This document shows, one piece after another, positions 13,816 through 16,969 of a stretch of DNA of 16,969 bases (its first letter is position 1; each line of letters begins with the position of its first letter). The notes under the pieces were generated by a model that did not search any database, was not told the DNA's origin, and saw only the letters and a program-made list of their open reading frames with translations. The DNA comes from CALCKU01 sp964571595. GTDB taxonomy: Bacteria > Pseudomonadota > Alphaproteobacteria > Caulobacterales > Maricaulaceae. The stretch is from NCBI GenBank assembly GCA_964571595.1, contig CAZNCJ010000051.1, positions 1 to 16,969 of the forward strand, read 5' to 3'. A program made the position numbers and the translations under genes.

Positions 13816-15780
13816 TTATTTTATATTTTCGAATGCTGTAGCGTTTATTCGATTCCTCTGTTCTTCCTCCTGCAAACATATAGTTATTGGCTTAAATTCC
13901 ACAGATTTTATTTCTGAATCACACCCGCAATCTCTATCCTCACTTATATCATCATTACCAGTATCTGCTATAACTTTAACTGTTGGAAGAAACGACTCAT
14001 TGGAAAAACCCACTTCGTGACTTTCCCCATTATTACACGGCCCAATTTCGGTACCACTTTCCGGCAATACTTTTCTGGTACTTTCACCTGACAGCGGATT
14101 ATCATATGCATCAAAAGTTTTAGCGTGAACTACTTTTCCTGTTGGGGGTTTATATATCCCTTTTTCGGTCCAAGTAGCAGATACCTTCTCTCTGGTTTCA
14201 GTACCCCTTAAAGGGGTCATTCCTAGTTTCAAAATAAAATCCAACTCGTCGTTTTCACCATAATAAACCCTGTGATTCACGTCAACTTTTACTGGGCCGT
14301 CTAAGTGCCGATTGCCGTAATTAAGATGTCCATCTTCTTTATTTGGACAATAAGGCCCTACAGCCGCTGGAGTGAAAAGCTCAATTTTACATGAAGAAGA
14401 TCCTTCATCATTAAATTCAATTTCATTACTGCCATTAATGCTCCACATTCCACTATACCATTTTTTATTGATATTGGTTATAAGTTCCAACTCACCGCTT
14501 TCAGTATGTAAATATTGGCTTTTCCATCTATTCTTTATCCTTACAAATTCTGTACCTGCTAAGCCTTCGAAAAACCACATTGCACTTACCCAGCCTGTAT
14601 CTACATTAGAAATTAACTCCGGTGTTCCATTCTCAACGTGTAAATATTGATTGGTTCCAAATTTTTTAATTCTGTAGTAACGGGTGCTTCCTACTTTTTC
14701 GAAAACCCACTCTGTTCCTATTAGGGCTCCTGGTTGAGATATAATAGCTGAAAGGCCTGAATTTTCTAAGACAGTCCCCATATGCCGATTTCTAATGCGA
14801 AACGAGCCAACCTCCAATAAATCTCTTTCTCTGAAATTAGACAACGTCAATGGAGAAGTCGTACTATCGAATTCACAAACACCATTGTTAATTATTTGCC
14901 TAGCTATATTTTCAAAGGTATCGGCTTCTGCCTCATGAGGACGCTCGTCAACATCATCAGGGGACATAATGAATTCAGGTAGAAGCGAGTTAATGAAAGT
15001 CTCTGCGCCTAGGTTTCGATATTGTCGCACATGAACTAATTCATGTATCAAAAGTGCTAACGCATCCACCTCTGGGACCGTTAGATATTCACCTAGTTTT
15101 TTACTCCAATTACTCAGAATATCAAAGCTGGGATTCTTAAAAATAACTACGTCATCTAAGGTTATGGCTGCATTTCCTGAAGTTAAATAAATGTTCGCTG
15201 TTGAGTGCCTTTTCGGAAGAATTCTAACTCTATCCACGTCAATTGAATGAAAATACTGATTTTTAGGCAGGTCGGTTTTACTACTTACGCAGTCTACCCA
15301 TTGTTTAAGGTCACGGTTCAATTGTTCACCACTGCATTTCATTGCGTCTATATGACTACTAGTAATTTCAAAGAGAATACTCGATGTACCTCCTGTTGTT
15401 AGATGATTAAGATCAGCGTAGGCCTGTTTGGATATACCTGTAATAATTTCCTCGGGCGCTAATTCCCTTGTATCACAGTATAAGTCTCCCGCTTTAAATA
15501 GCGTGCTGCCTATTTCGCGTACATTTTCGAAGACTTTACATTCGCCAAATATGTGACAAGCGGACGGAATATGGCAATGTGGAGGAATGAAAAAAGCTTC
15601 TGGAAAATCGCCATTGTCACAAAATAATTCTGTTCTTGGCAACACTAAATCCTTTACAAGAATTTCGCATATATTGGTTGTTTTTGGGGTAGGAGGGTCT
15701 AATCCTAAACACTCTGCTAAAGCGATTGACGTTTGCGCGAGACTTATAAAAATTATTAAAAATGCTCTAAATAAACTCAT
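13816..15780 (-). CDS. Secreted HExxH metallopeptidase-like protein with a beta-trefoil domain
   Basis: This encodes 654 residues. The signal peptide covers 1-22 with cleavage expected at ALA-E, so the protein leaves the cytoplasm. The zinc motif HELVH is at 246-250 (within ALLIHELVHVRQYRNLG), with a downstream acidic motif HEAEAD at 282-287 that could give the third ligand. The surrounding AITLDDVVIF...HELVHVRQ pattern resembles DUF4157-type zincins. Three repeats at about 326-364, 366-409 and 410-452 (RIKN, then QYLH.E, then W..A/GMW) make one beta-trefoil of ricin or fascin style, likely for sugar or surface binding. The C-terminal 200 residues are unrecognised. Sixteen cysteines fit an oxidising location. 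The gene is markedly AT-rich compared with its neighbours and has its own strong promoter, so it looks like imported cargo. The substrate is unknown; an effector, toxin or surface-modifying role is possible. Confidence 0.85.
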   Translation of the reverse strand: MSLFRAFLIIFISLAQTSIALAECLGLDPPTPKTTNICEILVKDLVLPRTELFCDNGDFPEAFFIPPHCHIPSACHIFGECKVFENVREIGSTLFKAGDLYCDTRELAPEEIITGISKQAYADLNHLTTGGTSSILFEITSSHIDAMKCSGEQLNRDLKQWVDCVSSKTDLPKNQYFHSIDVDRVRILPKRHSTANIYLTSGNAAITLDDVVIFKNPSFDILSNWSKKLGEYLTVPEVDALALLIHELVHVRQYRNLGAETFINSLLPEFIMSPDDVDERPHEAEADTFENIARQIINNGVCEFDSTTSPLTLSNFRERDLLEVGSFRIRNRHMGTVLENSGLSAIISQPGALIGTEWVFEKVGSTRYYRIKKFGTNQYLHVENGTPELISNVDTGWVSAMWFFEGLAGTEFVRIKNRWKSQYLHTESGELELITNINKKWYSGMWSINGSNEIEFNDEGSSSCKIELFTPAAVGPYCPNKEDGHLNYGNRHLDGPVKVDVNHRVYYGENDELDFILKLGMTPLRGTETREKVSATWTEKGIYKPPTGKVVHAKTFDAYDNPLSGESTRKVLPESGTEIGPCNNGESHEVGFSNESFLPTVKVIADTGNDDISEDRDCGCDSEIKSVEFKPITICLQEEEQRNRINATAFENIK

Positions 15781-15803
15781 AGCGCCCCCGCTTGACTACC
15801 CCG
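15781..15803 (-). promoter_or_regulatory. Short leader and ribosome binding site of the metallopeptidase gene
   Basis: Transcription should begin near 15797, so the leader is under 20 bases. A run of five G (15785-15789 on the complementary strand) about five bases before the ATG is the only candidate ribosome binding site. Confidence 0.4.
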
Positions 15804-15832
15804 ATTATACTAGAATTTTAACGACATTTCAA
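15804..15832 (-). promoter_or_regulatory. Near-consensus promoter of the metallopeptidase gene
   Basis: On the minus strand TTGAAA (15827-15832), an exact 17-base spacer, then a perfect TATAAT (15804-15809). This is the best sigma-70 promoter in the window. No operator copy of the TAACTAAAAGTTA type is seen here, so this gene appears not to be under the element's XRE-type regulator. Confidence 0.8.
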
Positions 15833-16133
15833 GACCCCTGCAGGAAGATTATTTGCCCGATGGGGTTATAGGCGAATAGTTTCCGTTATTGTTTCGAGAA
15901 TCTCTGGCACTCCCTTTACAATATTGAACGGTGGCAGTTGGGTTTGCAAAAGCCCCTTAAATTGCAAGCTCACCAATCTCTAGCCTTACAGCAACCTTAA
16001 TATGACACATACTATACGCAATAGCCCACCTCAGAATCCACGCTCAGAATCTTTTTTGATATTTCCGACCCCAAGCCCACAAAATCTAAATCGCGCTGTA
16101 CGGGCGTTTATGGAGTCTTTTGGCTGCACCCTT
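15833..16133. other. Stretch without a clear gene
   Basis: Both strands show only short frames. A 63-codon plus-strand frame from 16002 lacks a ribosome binding site, has a Ser/Pro/Asn-rich composition and runs into the end of the minus-strand gene at 16134, so I do not call it. The only structure seen is a nine-base direct repeat at 16030-16051. Confidence 0.5.
16030..16051. repeat. Two direct copies of CTCAGAATC, 13-base period
   Basis: CTCAGAATC lies at 16030-16038 and 16043-16051 in the gene-poor stretch. It could be a protein binding site or chance. Confidence 0.3.
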
Positions 16134-16463
16134 TCAATCATCATCAGGCGTTGGCAACGGCAAGTCAGGTGCAACAATCAATATCACTCTTAGGTGATCA
16201 TTTTCAGGATGCTTATCCTCGATGCTACCTGCTAGCTCCACAAAGCGTTCATAACTGACCCGCTCGCCAACGGGCGAAAAATGCGCATAGCTATCAAACG
16301 ACATAGGATGTCCACAATCCTCCCCTATGATTGTTTTCTTAATCGCCTCCAAAACAGGTAATTCCTCTGCTGTGAGCCTATTTTCATCCCATACAATAGG
16401 GGGCATCTTTTTAGGCAATATCTTTTTAATCGCATCAACACGGCGTTTTAGCCTTGCACTCAT
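16134..16463 (-). CDS. Hypothetical protein coupled to the terminase-like gene
   Basis: This encodes 109 residues. The N-terminus is basic (ARLKRRVDAIKKILPKK), followed by a mixed charged region and an Asp-rich tail ending in DDD. There is no signal peptide, membrane helix or known motif. The ATG overlaps the stop of the gene at 16460-16903 (ATGA), so the two are translated together, and the pair is ordered like small genes at a phage packaging module. No large terminase subunit follows; the next 300 bases are without a gene. I do not recognise the family. Confidence 0.6.
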   Translation of the reverse strand: MSARLKRRVDAIKKILPKKMPPIVWDENRLTAEELPVLEAIKKTIIGEDCGHPMSFDSYAHFSPVGERVSYERFVELAGSIEDKHPENDHLRVILIVAPDLPLPTPDDD

Positions 16464-16903
16464 GGCGCTACTCCTTTTTCTTTCAATAGTTGTTCAATTT
16501 CTGCCATCTGCGCAGCAAGCTCTCCAAGCTCATAGGCTTTCAGGTAGCCTTGGATTACAGCGCTTACAGAGCTGGCCTCACTTGGTGTTAGATCCCCTTG
16601 GCCCATTGCCTCGATAACGCGCCCTAATGCGGCACGGGCGGCCTCTGCGCTGTCTATGTTGCCAACCTCAAAAGTAATGGCTCTTTCCTTAGCGTCAGGC
16701 GTGGTTTTCTTGGCCAGAAATTCGGCTATGCGGATACGCTCCACATTAGTTAGCCTATCGCCCTCCTCAGCTATTGCACCGCTTTTAAGAGCCTTAATTA
16801 GAAACCCTATAGGGTCAGCCGTATTGATAGCTTCACGAATTGCCGCCGTGGATTTATTCGGCGTTCCTTTAGTGCGTCCGCCTGTCTTTTGGGGTTTTGC
16901 CAT
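16460..16903 (-). CDS. Phage small-terminase-like protein (GTPNK-type N-terminus)
   Basis: This encodes 147 residues. It opens with GGRTKGTPNKSTAAIREAI, the basic GTPNK signature of a family of phage and prophage proteins often lying just before the large terminase and thought to be DNA-binding small subunits (DUF5681-like). The rest is helical and ends in a long Ala/Glu-rich segment (from about 85, with LTPSEASSVSAVIQGYLKAYELGELAAQMAEIEQLL) that looks like an oligomerisation helix pair. The ribosome binding site is weak; TAA lies directly before the ATG. It is coupled to the gene at 16134. Function is inferred from style only. Confidence 0.65.
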   Translation of the reverse strand: MAKPQKTGGRTKGTPNKSTAAIREAINTADPIGFLIKALKSGAIAEEGDRLTNVERIRIAEFLAKKTTPDAKERAITFEVGNIDSAEAARAALGRVIEAMGQGDLTPSEASSVSAVIQGYLKAYELGELAAQMAEIEQLLKEKGVAP

Positions 16904-16969
16904 TTATCTACTTTGTGTCCGGCGTCAGCACTAATGTCACAGATTTAGGTCTGGGCTAAGAGAGACTTT

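Larger units (their letters stand above)
11017..16969. mobile_element. Putative integrated phage-like element (partial, right end not in window)
   Basis: Immediately after tRNA-Arg the gene style switches from a metabolic run to many tiny, tightly overlapping genes. There is a divergently controlled XRE-type regulator with operators, a regulator fragment, an AT-rich secreted protein gene, and at the right edge a protein like those that precede phage terminases. Genes point both ways in short modules, as in prophages and islands. No integrase and no copy of the tRNA 3' end are visible within the window, so the boundaries are inferred: the left from the tRNA, the right taken as the window edge. 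Confidence 0.5.

Noticed and set aside
14372..14650. 92-codon plus-strand frame inside the metallopeptidase gene
   Set aside because: Antisense to the trefoil repeats, whose repeat pattern is clear on the other strand; no start signals.
16002..16193. 63-codon plus-strand frame
   Set aside because: No ribosome binding site, Ser/Pro/Asn-rich composition, and it overlaps the end of a better-supported minus-strand gene.
1..16969. CRISPR array, insertion sequence, rRNA or integrase
   Set aside because: I saw no regularly spaced repeats, transposase or tyrosine/serine recombinase motifs, or rRNA in the window.

Overview
The window looks like chromosomal DNA of an alphaproteobacterium. The reasons are the gene content and protein style of the hopanoid/squalene cluster, the alphaproteobacterial form of DXS, and the style of the small phage-like proteins. 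GC is moderate. No species can be named from the sequence alone.

Layout. (1) Positions 1-800 hold the tail of an unidentified plus-strand gene closed by a rho-independent terminator, then a lone small three-helix membrane protein. (2) 801-1433 is a minus-strand lipoprotein with its own promoter. (3) 1574-10519 is a minus-strand squalene/hopanoid run, in transcription order hpnC, hpnB, dxs, hpnD, hpnE, shc (hpnF), hpnG. Most junctions overlap by 1-4 bases (ATGA or TAATG); the only real gap is the 141 bp between hpnB and dxs. Together these genes supply isoprenoid precursor (DXS), make squalene from farnesyl diphosphate (HpnD to HpnC to HpnE), cyclise it to hopene (SHC) and process the C35 side chain (HpnG). 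HpnB is a membrane glycosyltransferase of uncertain role. HpnH, which makes the substrate of HpnG, is not in the window. (4) 10520-10939 has no gene and holds promoters for hpnC and for the tRNA. (5) 10940-11016 is tRNA-Arg(ACG) with an encoded CCA.

(6) From just after the tRNA to the right edge, the character changes to what looks like an integrated phage-like element. It has a divergent control region with an XRE-type regulator and perfect 13-bp palindromic operators, a leftward chain of tiny overlapping genes for membrane proteins, and a broken piece of a second XRE-type regulator. It also has two rightward small phage-type genes, a secreted HExxH metallopeptidase-like protein carrying a three-repeat beta-trefoil, and at the right edge a pair of genes of which one resembles small-terminase-type phage proteins. 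No integrase and no second attachment site are visible, so the element probably continues past 16969. That tRNA-Arg was the integration site is inference.

The most distinctive items are the three-site operator array of the XRE regulator, the regulator fragment next to it, and the 654-residue secreted metallopeptidase/trefoil protein with a near-consensus promoter.
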